Source: Vibrio sp. Isolate32
GTDB lineage: Bacteria; Pseudomonadota; Gammaproteobacteria; Enterobacterales; Vibrionaceae
Direction: 5' to 3'
Assembly (NCBI RefSeq): GCF_022397955.1
Contig: NZ_JAKEUQ010000019.1
Span: 57,805-94,670, forward strand
Length of the DNA stretch: 36,866 nucleotides
The notes below the pieces were generated by a model. That model saw only the letters and a list, made by a program, of their open reading frames with translations. It was not told the origin of the DNA and searched no databases. Shown piece by piece: positions 1-7,969 of the stretch. The position numbers and the translations under genes are program-made. Each line of letters opens with the position of its first letter. Positions within the stretch are counted from its first letter, which is position 1.

Positions 1-1
1 A

Positions 2-172
2 GAGCGCCGTGATGTACTTATTGCCAAAACGGATTGGGTGATGATGCCTGATGCGCCGCTAAGTGATGAAGTCAAAGAAAGTTATCTTGCTTACAGACAA
101 GCACTGCGAGACATCCCCCAGGCGTTTAGTCAGGCGGAAGAGGTCATTTGGCCAACCATGCCAGGTCGATGA
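2..172 (+). CDS. Phage tail assembly chaperone, C-terminal part (cut by window edge)
   Basis: An open frame enters from the left edge and gives 56 residues ending in TGA at 170-172. It reads RRDVLIAKTDWVMMPDAP, then YRQALRDIPQAF, then VIWPTMPG. The pattern 'RD-L-TDW---PDAP ... YRQALRDIP ... WP--P' is the C-terminal hallmark of phage tail assembly chaperones (Phage_tail_APC / XkdW-type), which are usually encoded next to tail fibre genes. Assignment rests on this motif only, because the N-terminal part lies outside the window. It is followed directly by baseplate genes on the same strand, which fits a tail operon. A longer ORF in another frame runs over the same bases but has no phage-like sequence until base 174. 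Confidence 0.75.
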   Translation, partial: ERRDVLIAKTDWVMMPDAPLSDEVKESYLAYRQALRDIPQAFSQAEEVIWPTMPGR

Positions 173-173
173 C

Positions 174-710
174 GTGCTCATTCTTAACGGCGCTCAGCTC
201 CCACTAAAGAACCTACGTATTAGCGTTCGCCAGCAATTGGCCGGGCAAGATATGTCCGGTCAAACCTCGGCGACTGACCAAGCGGAAACAGGCAGCAAGG
301 GTAAAATACTGACGGTGAAAGGGGTGATTCCTTTTACCAAAAACCAGTTGCTGACTAACTTGTTCAGTATGGCCGAAGCGCAAGAAAGCGACGCGCGCCA
401 AATCTATCGTATCAGTAACAAAACAGCCGAGGCGTTGAAAATTCGCCAGGTGAAGTTCCAAGGGGTAGTGCGTGCGGATGAGCAAGAGTCTCACCGTCAG
501 TGGAGTGTCTCGTTTGAGCTGGTCGAACACTTATCGGTGCCAGAGCGAGTCGAACAGCGCCAACCTGATAAACCCGCAGCGCAGCAAAAAGTGCAGGGTG
601 TGAATACACCGGTTGAAACAGGACAAACTGACGATGTACCGCCAGGCACGCAAGTGGAATTAACGGGCGTCATGAAAGTGCTAAAAAGTGTGGATAATGC
701 GCTGGCTTAG
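174..710 (+). CDS. Phage baseplate complex protein
   Basis: The protein starts MLILNGAQLPLKNLRISVRQ and is about 178 residues. The frame is open from base 63, but the residues before 174 overlap the preceding gene and look unrelated. GTG at 174, with AGG about 8 bases upstream and one base after the previous stop, gives the family-like start. The first 130 residues (DMSGQ, KGKILTVKGVIPFTK, RQIYRISNKTAEALKIRQVKF, QWSVSFELVEH) resemble proteins annotated as 'baseplate complex protein' in Vibrio and Shewanella prophages, as recalled and not searched. The Pro/Gln-rich region at about residues 135-160 is probably a flexible linker. It lies in a tail operon with the gpD- and gpV-like genes. The exact structural role is not established here. 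Confidence 0.65.
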   Translation: MLILNGAQLPLKNLRISVRQQLAGQDMSGQTSATDQAETGSKGKILTVKGVIPFTKNQLLTNLFSMAEAQESDARQIYRISNKTAEALKIRQVKFQGVVRADEQESHRQWSVSFELVEHLSVPERVEQRQPDKPAAQQKVQGVNTPVETGQTDDVPPGTQVELTGVMKVLKSVDNALA

Positions 711-725
711 ACGAGGGCGTGGCCA

Positions 726-1415
726 ATGACAACCAACAACAAGTTTCTTTGCCGCGCTTACTTGGGTAAAGAGAAAACTAAGGTGAAAAGCCATCGTATT
801 GTCTTCAGTGAAAATACGCCTGGTCGTTGTGAGCTTTCGGTTGAAGGTAACCCTGAACCAAACACGCTCATCGCGATTGATTTAGGGTGGGGTGATGACA
901 TTACTCGTGTCTTCTTGGGTTACATCGAACGCGTTCAACCCTCTGAAAAAGGGTGGTCAAAAGTGTTTTGTCGTGAGCTCGCGGCCATTCTCTATAAACC
1001 GCTCAATATCATATTGCGCCATCCCACACTTATGCAGTTGCTGAGTGAGGTCACCAATAAAACGGGGCTTCAATTTGTGGTACCTGAGAAGGCTTACAGC
1101 AAAACGGCCATTCCTTGTTTCTACAGTGATGGTAATGGGTATCGAGTCATCGATGAGCTAGCCCAGGCATTTAGCATCGATGATTTGTTCTGGCAGCAGC
1201 AAGGCAATGGCCAAGTGTATGTCGGCAGCTGGGCCGACTCATTTTGGGCAGATAAGCCGATCACTTTGCCCAATGCACTCATGACTAACCACACCGCCAA
1301 CAAATCGGTAAAGATACCGGCTATCCCAAAGCTCAAGCCAGGTGTTTTGGTTAATGGGCTTCGATTAGTGGGTGTCGAGTTTGAAGGGACGGAGGCAAAG
1401 CTAACATGGATGTGA
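726..1415 (+). CDS. Phage tail hub protein, gpD-like
   Basis: 229 residues. The N-terminal part (CELSVEGNPEPNTLIAIDLGWGDD, then FLGYIERVQPSEKGWSKVFCREL) and the central part (LIQ-type LMQLLSEVTNKTGLQFVVP, then VIDELAQAFSIDDLFWQQQGNGQVYVGSW) match the pattern of phage late control gene D / tail hub proteins. There a beta-barrel domain that reads 'displacement' from a reference field is followed by a small helical domain. It is shorter than P2 gpD (about 390 aa), so it would be a minimal hub. Its last 10 bases overlap the start of the next gene, whose product is the spike normally mounted on this hub. The call is by motif and gene order. Distant homology would need a profile search. Confidence 0.6.
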   Translation: MTTNNKFLCRAYLGKEKTKVKSHRIVFSENTPGRCELSVEGNPEPNTLIAIDLGWGDDITRVFLGYIERVQPSEKGWSKVFCRELAAILYKPLNIILRHPTLMQLLSEVTNKTGLQFVVPEKAYSKTAIPCFYSDGNGYRVIDELAQAFSIDDLFWQQQGNGQVYVGSWADSFWADKPITLPNALMTNHTANKSVKIPAIPKLKPGVLVNGLRLVGVEFEGTEAKLTWM

Positions 1416-2104
1416 ATACCATCAAGCGCATTATCTTTAGGTTGTTCCCTGAATTCACAGGGCGATGGCATTTACCCCGTTGGGGAAAGGTCGTAGCACT
1501 ACCAGAGCTGCCTGAAGAGGGCGATTTATCTGATCGCTTCTATCCCCACTACGCGGTGGATGTCCAGCTACTTGATGAAAAGGGCATGGAGTATGAGGAT
1601 AAGTCACCACTGCAGGCGGTGCCGCTTCCCGTTCCTGGTCTGGGTGATCATGCTGGTCGTTTAGAGCCGCCGGCAATCGGCAGTATTGTTGAACTCGGTT
1701 TCATGTTCGGTCAACCAGACAAGCCCTTTATTCGTTGCGTACTGCCACTTGGTTTCAAGTTACCAGGCATCAAAGAAGGTGAAAGCCGATACCAACAGCG
1801 CAAAGGCGTTTATCAATTAGTCGACCAGAAAGGCAACTTTGAACGTAAGACAGACCAAGCCGATAAGCTTGAATGCCTAAATCAGCAAATCAAAGTGCTA
1901 GAAAATCGAATCGCTGAAATTGATGGTAACCACACCGAAACAGTCAAAGGCTCTAGAACCATCAAAGCTAAAAACATCACCGAAGACGCTGACACCATCA
2001 AGTTCAATGGCGGAAAAGGCGTATGCACCGGAGCTAGCATTTGTCCCTTCATGGGTAAACCGCATGTCGATGTATCATCCACCGTTTATGCAGGAAAAGA
2101 CTAA
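1406..2104 (+). CDS. Phage baseplate assembly protein V-like (tail spike)
   Basis: 232 residues. ATG at 1406 lies inside the end of the preceding gene, with GGAGG upstream at about 1391. The N-terminal half (PLPVPGLGDHAGRLEPPAIGSIVELGFMFGQPDKPFIRCVLP) is the OB-fold region typical of gpV/VgrG-like spikes. The middle (about 150-180) is a short coiled-coil-like stretch (LECLNQQIKVLENRIAEID). The C-terminus carries HTETVKGSRTIKAKNITEDA, a beta-helix-like repeat, and ends in CPFMGKPHVDVSSTVYAGKD, the apex-type ending common in these spikes. It likely forms the trimeric membrane-piercing tip beneath the hub. Its stop overlaps the next start (TAATG). Confidence 0.75.
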   Translation: MDVNTIKRIIFRLFPEFTGRWHLPRWGKVVALPELPEEGDLSDRFYPHYAVDVQLLDEKGMEYEDKSPLQAVPLPVPGLGDHAGRLEPPAIGSIVELGFMFGQPDKPFIRCVLPLGFKLPGIKEGESRYQQRKGVYQLVDQKGNFERKTDQADKLECLNQQIKVLENRIAEIDGNHTETVKGSRTIKAKNITEDADTIKFNGGKGVCTGASICPFMGKPHVDVSSTVYAGKD

Positions 2105-2301
2105 TGGCATTAAGCAAAACATCATTGAAACAGAAACTAGAAACCGAACTGAAAGCCCAGGGCTTTGTACTTGATGGCGAATTCGCAATGGCTGGCATGA
2201 TGGCTGAAGCTATCGCGAATGCTGTAGTAGATGAGGTCACGCAGAACGCTCGAGTAGCAATTTCTGCAGGAAGCTCTTCAGGGGAGTATAAAGTTAGTTG
2301 A
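2104..2301 (+). CDS. Small phage protein at end of tail module
   Basis: 65 residues, coupled to the preceding gene by TAATG. It reads MALSKTSLKQKLETELKAQG, then MAGMMAEAIANAVVDEVTQNA, then a Gly/Ser-rich end (SAGSSSGEYKVS). Proteins of this size and pattern often follow baseplate V genes in Vibrio and related prophages, but no function is known to me. The amphipathic helix-rich body suggests a small structural or chaperone protein. It is the last phage-like gene on this strand; beyond it the DNA becomes AT-rich and the genes turn to the other strand. Confidence 0.7.
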   Translation: MALSKTSLKQKLETELKAQGFVLDGEFAMAGMMAEAIANAVVDEVTQNARVAISAGSSSGEYKVS

Positions 2302-2343
2302 CGAACCAAAGTTTAAGATGGTTCGCCTCCCTTGTTGATTACA

Positions 2344-2517
2344 TCAACTTGAAAGAAACATTGCTAATGCTTCGGTTAAACCAAAAATTACAATGCAAGG
2401 CAATAAAATTGATCGTAACAGGTTGATGATTTTTAGGTTAATTTCCTTTTTCCCAGTCTCGTTAATCCTAGTTTTATAAGTTATTGCTAGGAATAATATT
2501 ACGTAGAATCCACTCAT
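2344..2517 (-). CDS. Predicted 57-aa small membrane protein
   Basis: An ORF of 58 codons including the stop TGA (2344-2346). ATG at 2515-2517 is preceded on - by AGAGGA with 7 bases of spacing, a strong ribosome binding site. The product starts MSGFYVILFLAITYKTRINE and ends RSILLPCIVIFGLTEALAMF plus LSS. It has two hydrophobic segments (about residues 3-13 and 36-54) separated by a basic loop (KTR, KK, K), as in two-pass small membrane proteins. It lies 129 bases downstream of the 386-aa membrane protein on the same strand, so it may be a co-transcribed partner. No family is recognised. Support is the Shine-Dalgarno and the hydrophobic pattern; chance in AT-rich DNA is possible. Confidence 0.5.
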   Translation of the reverse strand: MSGFYVILFLAITYKTRINETGKKEINLKIINLLRSILLPCIVIFGLTEALAMFLSS

Positions 2518-2646
2518 TTTTCTTTCCTCTCACTCTATTGAAGACAATATTATGAAAGTTTGAGCAATCGAGCGTGTCGATTTACTACTGCTTTGTAGAC
2601 ATAGTTAATAGGAATGACCTAGGGCGTAATTTTAGTATGTGTCGAA

Positions 2647-3807
2647 CTAGGAAGATTTACTTAACTCTTCAAGCGATGCTATTACTTGCTTATACAATTG
2701 GCTATATTTATGCGGCTTGTCACGTGGTAGGTCACCCATGAATAAGTAATGATCGAGGTCATCCTTAATGCTTGTGAACAAATCAAGTTGGGCTTCAGTA
2801 TCCTCAATAATTGAAAAGAACTGCTCTTCCGAAGAAAAGACTCCGATTAAGAAACCTACACATTCAAAGTTCAAGGCATTGGCATCATTTTGATGAACAT
2901 ATTGCTGGTAAAACAATACATCATAAGCAGTGCATAAAGTTCGAGTAACTTGTCTATTCGTATGAGGAAGCAGCAATCTATAGGACCCAACTCCTGCGCT
3001 TTTGATTAACCCTATTTTTATTTGATCATCACTAGAGGTGCCAAAGTTAAGCCCTGGCAGTTGGGCGTCATACTCGGCGAAGTCAAATATATAATTTACG
3101 GCATCCCAGAGAGAAGCTATGTCTCTTGATATGTGGAACAAGTTGATAACCGGAATTTTTAGCTTTAAATCAATCACATGACCATCTTTTACTGGCTCGG
3201 TTAACTTTAAATTAAGCTGAGCATGCAAGCAACTCAGCAATTTCAAAAGTTCAAATATGGTTCTGTGCTGATGTCGACTTGTATTCTTTTCAAGCAGACA
3301 CATATGTTCCAATATGGAGAAGCAAGTAGTTTTGATTTCTTCTAAAAATTCTGTGTTATGTCGAAGAACCAGAGGTAATTTTGGGCTTCCGATGTCTGAG
3401 AGCTTGGGAGTTGAATATATAGAACTATAGAGTTTTAACTTTCTCTCAAAGTGAATTGCTGGATTCGAATAGTTTTCTAACTCGTCTAGTAAGTCATAAA
3501 AACTTTTTTTTCGTAGCTCTGCAAGCTGTAACTGTTTAGATTTTCGTTCTTCTGCTTCAACTCGGTCTTGGCGTTGGGAAATTAGTTGATTTTGCCTAAT
3601 CAAGAAGACCAAAGTGCTGATTGTTCCAAGTGCTCCAACCCACATGGCCCAATTGCCAAAAGAAGTGCTGCCAGTATCGATAGCCAGGCCAAAAACTATA
3701 GTGGAAAGTAGCATGGCACATAGGAGAGTTATTCCGAAAATGACTAATGTCATTAGACTTATAAAGTTTTTCATAATGAGGGTGGAAGGAGTTGTACATT
3801 GTCGCAT
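2647..3807 (-). CDS. Two-helix membrane protein of unknown function, probable prophage cargo
   Basis: Up to 386 residues. Two start codons are possible: ATG at 3807, or the ATG 11 codons later (MKNFISLMTLVIFG, at 3772-3774), which places the first membrane helix at the N-terminus; neither has a clear ribosome binding site. Two transmembrane helices (about residues 15-42 and 53-70, the second NWAMWVGALGTISTLVFLIR) are followed by a charged coiled coil (about 72-100, QRQDRVEAEERKSKQLQ) and some 290 residues of mostly helical cytosolic sequence. I do not recognise the family. The plan (two helices, coiled coil, large helical domain) is shared with some membrane effectors of phage defence. No reverse transcriptase, nuclease or other partner is present, so that role is only a possibility. 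It is AT-rich and opposite in strand to the adjacent tail genes, as for cargo genes. Confidence 0.75.
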   Translation of the reverse strand: MRQCTTPSTLIMKNFISLMTLVIFGITLLCAMLLSTIVFGLAIDTGSTSFGNWAMWVGALGTISTLVFLIRQNQLISQRQDRVEAEERKSKQLQLAELRKKSFYDLLDELENYSNPAIHFERKLKLYSSIYSTPKLSDIGSPKLPLVLRHNTEFLEEIKTTCFSILEHMCLLEKNTSRHQHRTIFELLKLLSCLHAQLNLKLTEPVKDGHVIDLKLKIPVINLFHISRDIASLWDAVNYIFDFAEYDAQLPGLNFGTSSDDQIKIGLIKSAGVGSYRLLLPHTNRQVTRTLCTAYDVLFYQQYVHQNDANALNFECVGFLIGVFSSEEQFFSIIEDTEAQLDLFTSIKDDLDHYLFMGDLPRDKPHKYSQLYKQVIASLEELSKSS

Positions 3808-3979
3808 TCTATACTAACTACAAAGCTTTAGATAAACGATAGAGTACGGAGTGCCAAGTTGTGCAAGATTTAATTCTACGGCATGTCATATTGAAATTTT
3901 GCTCGGTCAAAAACCTAGATTGGAAGTAAGACGGGAAATAGGTTTATTGTTGCCTTGTTTTTATCTTAGAGCTCAAAAC

Positions 3980-4000
3980 TTGTCGCCACTTTGTCGCCAT
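3980..4000. repeat. Tandem TTGTCGCCA repeat, possible prophage-edge sequence
   Basis: TTGTCGCCA occurs twice, at 3980-3988 and 3991-3999, 11 bases apart, in AT-rich non-coding DNA between the prophage-like genes and the chromosomal ABC transporter pair. Read on -, the segment gives QARWRQSGDKF followed by a stop, which recalls the C-termini of some tyrosine integrases. No integrase body is attached. It may be a scar or part of an attachment site; the other end of the prophage is outside the window. Confidence 0.3.
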
Positions 4001-4061
4001 CTCGCTTGTTGATTTATTGTAAGCTATTGATTTTTATTTATTAAATTTGATAGGGAATATT

Positions 4062-4187
4062 ATGTGGATTAACATTCATGACGCAATTGCTCATAACGAG
4101 AAGACCATGGCCGAGAGCCCTAAAAAGGGCATGAGCATTGAGCGGGAAACGTTTCTGCTGCATTTGATTGCCAAAGAGATGCTTTAA
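4062..4187 (+). CDS. Predicted 41-aa protein
   Basis: The ATG at 4062 is preceded by TAGGGA about 6 bases upstream, and the ORF ends in TAA at 4185-4187. The product starts MWINIHDAIAHNEKTMAESP and continues KKGMSIERETFLLHLIAKEM, ending in Leu. It is soluble and helix-rich, with no membrane segment. A strong hairpin terminator follows 31 bases later, so the ORF looks like a complete small transcription unit. I do not recognise a family. It could be a small host regulator at the prophage junction or a remnant of a phage gene. Confidence 0.45.
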   Translation: MWINIHDAIAHNEKTMAESPKKGMSIERETFLLHLIAKEML

Positions 4188-4218
4188 CTTTTATCAATAC
4201 AAGCCTGTTAAGCTCTTT

Positions 4219-4250
4219 CTTTGCCGCCACTTTTGGCGGCAAAGTTGTTT
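4219..4250 (+). terminator. Intrinsic terminator after the 41-aa ORF
   Basis: Perfect 11-bp stem CTTTGCCGCCA / TGGCGGCAAAG (4219-4229 and 4234-4244) with a CTTT loop, followed by TTGTTT. It separates the small ORF from the ABC transporter genes. Confidence 0.75.
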
Positions 4251-4296
4251 CTAGCAATGCTAAAATGTAGTAACTGTAACTAATTACTGAATATGG

Positions 4297-4309
4297 TTGA
4301 TATTATCAA
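4297..4309. promoter_or_regulatory. Palindromic operator-like site upstream of ABC transporter genes
   Basis: Perfect inverted repeat TTGATA-T-TATCAA about 107 bases before the likely transporter start. It is AT-rich, so chance is possible. No regulator gene lies beside it. Confidence 0.3.
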
Positions 4310-4415
4310 TCAAGTGTTTTTGCTGTATCTTTACCTCAGCGATGGTCTTATCTAGCTTAACTACTCGGTCATATCGCTAAATCTTGCTGTGAGCCTGCCC
4401 CAAACTAAGAATACT

Positions 4416-6179
4416 ATGAATAAAAGACAGTTTATTGCCCATTATCTGCGTATGAATCGCACCTCGTACTTGTTGGCGATTGTGTTCATTTTTCTCGTCA
4501 ACTGGTTACAAGTAGAGATCCCTCGTTATATCCAATTGGCGATAGATTTGATTGATGATGCCTCTTCCACTGGCCACCAACAGCTTCAAACCTATGTTTG
4601 GATTGTGGTCGGTATGTCGGTGGCTATGGTTGTGGTGAGAATTTTATCTCGTATTTATGCGTTGAACCCTGGGCGAATCACAGAGGCAGCGCTCAAAAGT
4701 ACCCTTTTACAAAAGTTGAATCGTTTACCAAGCAGCTTTCATGAACGCTTCGCTTCAGGTCGTTTAATCTCAATCATCAATAATGACCTTAGCGGGATTC
4801 GTTTGATGTTCGGGGTAGGCTTTTTGCAGTTCTTCAATGTGTTGCTAGCTCTGTCGCTGACGCCTCTTTATATGTGGCGTATTTCACCAGAATTAACGCT
4901 TTATTCGACTATTCCTATCTCAATCGCTTTTGTGATTTTCCGTGTGGGCTTCAAGCGTATGAAAACGCTGCACTTAGAACACATGAAGCGACTGCAAAAC
5001 CTGTCTGCTCAGCTAATGAGTTACCTATCTGGGATTGATTTGATTAAGAGCCAGCAGATGTCACCTTGGGTCAAGGCGGAAACCGAAAAGCTCAATCAGC
5101 TACTGCTTGAATGTCGCCTTAAGATCACTCGCATTCAAGTCTTCTTTATGCCGGTGCTCGATTATGCCAATGACCTAATGAAAATTATCATTCTTGGTTT
5201 GGGTGGTTTCATGTTGATGAGGCAGGAACTCACACTGGGTGAGGTAACCGCTTTCCTAACTTATTCGGTTTTGCTCGCAATGCCGCTGATGCAACTTGGT
5301 CGAATCGCGACGATTTATCAGCGCGGCATGGTAGGCATTAAAAGTGCACAAACCATCCTTAATGCCAAAGTCCCAGAGCTAGATGAAGAGCAGCTCTCTG
5401 AATTAGATGTTGAATCGCTAAAGGGAAAAACGTTTTCCGTTCGCAATCTTAGCTTTAGTTACGCTGGTGAAGAACGCTTGATTCTTGATGACATCAGCTT
5501 TGATATTCCAGCGGGTAAGAAAGTGGGTGTGCTAGGCGGAATCGGCGCAGGAAAAACGACATTAGTGAATTGTTTGAATCATCATCTAGACGTTCCAGAA
5601 GGTTCGGTTTTTCTTGGCGAAAAAGATGTCACTAGTTTCTCGCGCAGTGATTTACGTCGTTATGTGAAAACCGTGACTCAAGACCCTTATCTTTTTTCAG
5701 CAACCGTCGAAGACAATATCCGCTTTGGTAGCTTAGATACTTATTTGGCAAAGAGTCAGGTCGATGAAGTGCTTGAGCTCAGCCAGTTGGCCAGTGACGT
5801 GACGCGTTTTGAGCATGGCGATCAAACCTTGGTTGGTGAAAAAGGGATCATGTTGTCGGGTGGTCAGAAGCAGCGTTTGAGTATTGCTCGTGCTTTATTA
5901 CAACCCACTGATCTGATCATCATGGACAACGTTCTATCGGCTGTCGACTATGAAACAGAACGTAAGATCTTGGAAGGTTTGTTTAAGCGTTTGGAAAATC
6001 AATCGGTTCTTGTGGTTTCACACCGCGTTAATGCCCTTGAATATATGGATGAAGTCATCGTATTGAATGAAGGGAAAGTGATCGCGAAGGGTGACCACGC
6101 GACGTTATTGAAAAAGTGTGATTACTATTACGATACATGGCAGTTACAGCAGAATGAAACGGAGGCAGCAGCATGTTAA
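4416..6179 (+). CDS. ABC exporter half-transporter, MdlA-like
   Basis: About 587 residues from ATG 4416 (MNKRQFIAHYLRMNRTSYLL); an in-frame GTG at 4389 would add nine residues, and neither has a strong ribosome binding site. Residues 1-310 form a six-helix type I exporter membrane domain. The nucleotide-binding domain follows with Walker A GGIGAGKTT, signature LSGGQKQR, Walker B LIIMDN and H-loop VSHR. The residue after the Walker B Asp is Asn where an active site has Glu, so this half's ATP site is probably non-catalytic. It overlaps the next half-transporter by 7 bases, and the two should form a heterodimeric exporter in the inner membrane. MdlAB-type pairs are loosely linked to multidrug or lipid export; the substrate cannot be read from sequence. 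Confidence 0.9.
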   Translation: MNKRQFIAHYLRMNRTSYLLAIVFIFLVNWLQVEIPRYIQLAIDLIDDASSTGHQQLQTYVWIVVGMSVAMVVVRILSRIYALNPGRITEAALKSTLLQKLNRLPSSFHERFASGRLISIINNDLSGIRLMFGVGFLQFFNVLLALSLTPLYMWRISPELTLYSTIPISIAFVIFRVGFKRMKTLHLEHMKRLQNLSAQLMSYLSGIDLIKSQQMSPWVKAETEKLNQLLLECRLKITRIQVFFMPVLDYANDLMKIIILGLGGFMLMRQELTLGEVTAFLTYSVLLAMPLMQLGRIATIYQRGMVGIKSAQTILNAKVPELDEEQLSELDVESLKGKTFSVRNLSFSYAGEERLILDDISFDIPAGKKVGVLGGIGAGKTTLVNCLNHHLDVPEGSVFLGEKDVTSFSRSDLRRYVKTVTQDPYLFSATVEDNIRFGSLDTYLAKSQVDEVLELSQLASDVTRFEHGDQTLVGEKGIMLSGGQKQRLSIARALLQPTDLIIMDNVLSAVDYETERKILEGLFKRLENQSVLVVSHRVNALEYMDEVIVLNEGKVIAKGDHATLLKKCDYYYDTWQLQQNETEAAAC

Positions 6180-7969
6180 AAGGTGTTGACCTCAAGTACC
6201 TCAAGCACTTTTTTAAGTTTGCTAAGAAATACAAAGGCTCTGCGATTCTTGGTATCGCTATGCTTCCTCTTTCTGTCATCACGAGTTTGTTGTTCCCTTG
6301 GCTTATCATTCAAGTGATCGATGTTCACCTGAGCCATGGGGATATGGATGGACTGCTTGAATACGTCTTCTATTTGATTGTCGTGCTGGTGGCGAGTTAT
6401 GTAGTAGATACCACCTATTCGTATAACCTGCGTAAAACTGGGCAATACACGATAACTGACATGCGCTCAGTGTTGTTTGCACGCGTGCTTAAACTGCCGC
6501 GTAGCTATTTTGATAACACACCGATTGGTGTAACGCTTTCACGATTAACCAGTGACTTGGAAACCATCGGCGAGACGTTCGTTCAATCGGTTGTAGGGCT
6601 AGTTAAAGACAGCATTAATACCATTGCTCTGTTGGTGATGATGTTCTTCATTGATTGGCAGTTAACGATGATTGTATTGATTATCATGCCGCCAGTGATG
6701 TACTTGACGGTGTATGTGAGAAACCGACTTCGCGCTCTATATAAGGTGACTCGTTCTTCGCTCGCTCGCGGTATTGGTTTTCTACAAGAAGTCTTATTTG
6801 GTATGAAAACTGTTCAGATGTACCGAGCGGAAGAGCAAGTTGAGCAACGCTACCAAGGCTATACCGATGAGTTTTTAAAAGCGCAGAAGAAGATAAATAA
6901 ATACGATGCGATTTTGTTCTCGTTTATCTCTGGCATCACCTCTATCACCATCGCAATTATGATCTGGTATGGCTCTGAGCAAGTGTTAGAAGGGGCACTC
7001 ACCTTGGGTGTGCTGATTGCGTTCATCAACACATTAGAGAAAGTATTTGTCCCGATCCGCGACTTTACTTCGCAGATCGCTTCGATTCAGAGTTCATTTG
7101 CAGCGTTTGACCATATTGAAGAACTGTTTGTTGAGCCGACTGAAGAGGAAGGACGCAATTTGCTACCATCTGACAAGGTTGAAAAACAGATCGAACAGTT
7201 TGTGAGCCTTGAGTTTAAGAACGTGAGCTTCCGTTACAAAGACGATTCTCCATACGTTCTAAAGAGTGTCTCGTTTGTATTGGAAAAAGGGCATCAAATC
7301 GCACTTGTGGGTTCTACGGGCTCGGGTAAGTCGACGATTCTGCGTTTGATCTCTAAAACCTACCAAGACTATGAAGGCAGCATTTTTTTGAATGGGATAG
7401 AGTTGTCGCAGATCTCTAGCGAAAACTCTGCGCATTTGTTTTCAATGATGATGCAAGATGTGCATTTATTTGAGGAGACAATTGCGTTCAATATTGCGCT
7501 TGGGAAAGAGCATCTATCAAGCATCGAAGTTGAACAAGCGGCACGTTATGTTTATGCCGATAAGTTTATTGAACAACTCCCTCAAGGTTATGACTTCCAC
7601 TTGGAAAAGAACGGCTCTAATTTGTCTGTGGGGCAAACGCAGCTTATTTCGTTCGCTCGCGCGGTTGCACAGGGTGGTCAATTGATGATGCTGGATGAGG
7701 CAACCAGCTCGGTAGATTCCATTACCGAAGACCTGATCCAAAAAGCGATGCAGCGTCTGTTCAAAGATAAAACCGTGATAGCGATTGCACACCGTTTGAG
7801 TACTGTTCGTCACTCAGACACCATTCTGGTGTTGGAAAAGGGTGAAATTGTTGAGCAAGGTAACCATCAACAATTAGTGGCTCATAATGGAGTTTATGCT
7901 GGGTTGTTGATGGAATCGATTGTAGAAACAAGTGATTCTCACGTTACTCAACGATTTCATTTATCATAG
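6173..7969 (+). CDS. ABC exporter half-transporter, MdlB-like
   Basis: 598 residues from ATG 6173, with GGAGG upstream inside the end of the partner gene, so translation is probably coupled. Six membrane helices (about 20-320) precede a nucleotide-binding domain with Walker A GSTGSGKST, signature LSVGQTQ, Walker B LMMLDEATSSVD and H-loop IAHRLS. Here the catalytic Glu is present, while the signature LSVGQ departs from the usual LSGGQ. In the heterodimer this weak signature faces the partner's Glu-less Walker B, so one composite site is degenerate and the other (this Walker A/B with the partner's LSGGQ) is canonical. A terminator lies at 8113-8145. Confidence 0.9.
   Translation: MLKGVDLKYLKHFFKFAKKYKGSAILGIAMLPLSVITSLLFPWLIIQVIDVHLSHGDMDGLLEYVFYLIVVLVASYVVDTTYSYNLRKTGQYTITDMRSVLFARVLKLPRSYFDNTPIGVTLSRLTSDLETIGETFVQSVVGLVKDSINTIALLVMMFFIDWQLTMIVLIIMPPVMYLTVYVRNRLRALYKVTRSSLARGIGFLQEVLFGMKTVQMYRAEEQVEQRYQGYTDEFLKAQKKINKYDAILFSFISGITSITIAIMIWYGSEQVLEGALTLGVLIAFINTLEKVFVPIRDFTSQIASIQSSFAAFDHIEELFVEPTEEEGRNLLPSDKVEKQIEQFVSLEFKNVSFRYKDDSPYVLKSVSFVLEKGHQIALVGSTGSGKSTILRLISKTYQDYEGSIFLNGIELSQISSENSAHLFSMMMQDVHLFEETIAFNIALGKEHLSSIEVEQAARYVYADKFIEQLPQGYDFHLEKNGSNLSVGQTQLISFARAVAQGGQLMMLDEATSSVDSITEDLIQKAMQRLFKDKTVIAIAHRLSTVRHSDTILVLEKGEIVEQGNHQQLVAHNGVYAGLLMESIVETSDSHVTQRFHLS

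Noticed and set aside
63..173. N-terminal extension of the baseplate protein frame back to ATG 63
   Set aside because: It overlaps the tail assembly chaperone frame, reads as unrelated basic sequence, and the family-like start is at 174.
2647..4260. Retron or other multi-gene defence system
   Set aside because: The membrane protein resembles some effectors in plan only; no reverse transcriptase, nuclease, helicase or cyclase gene is nearby.
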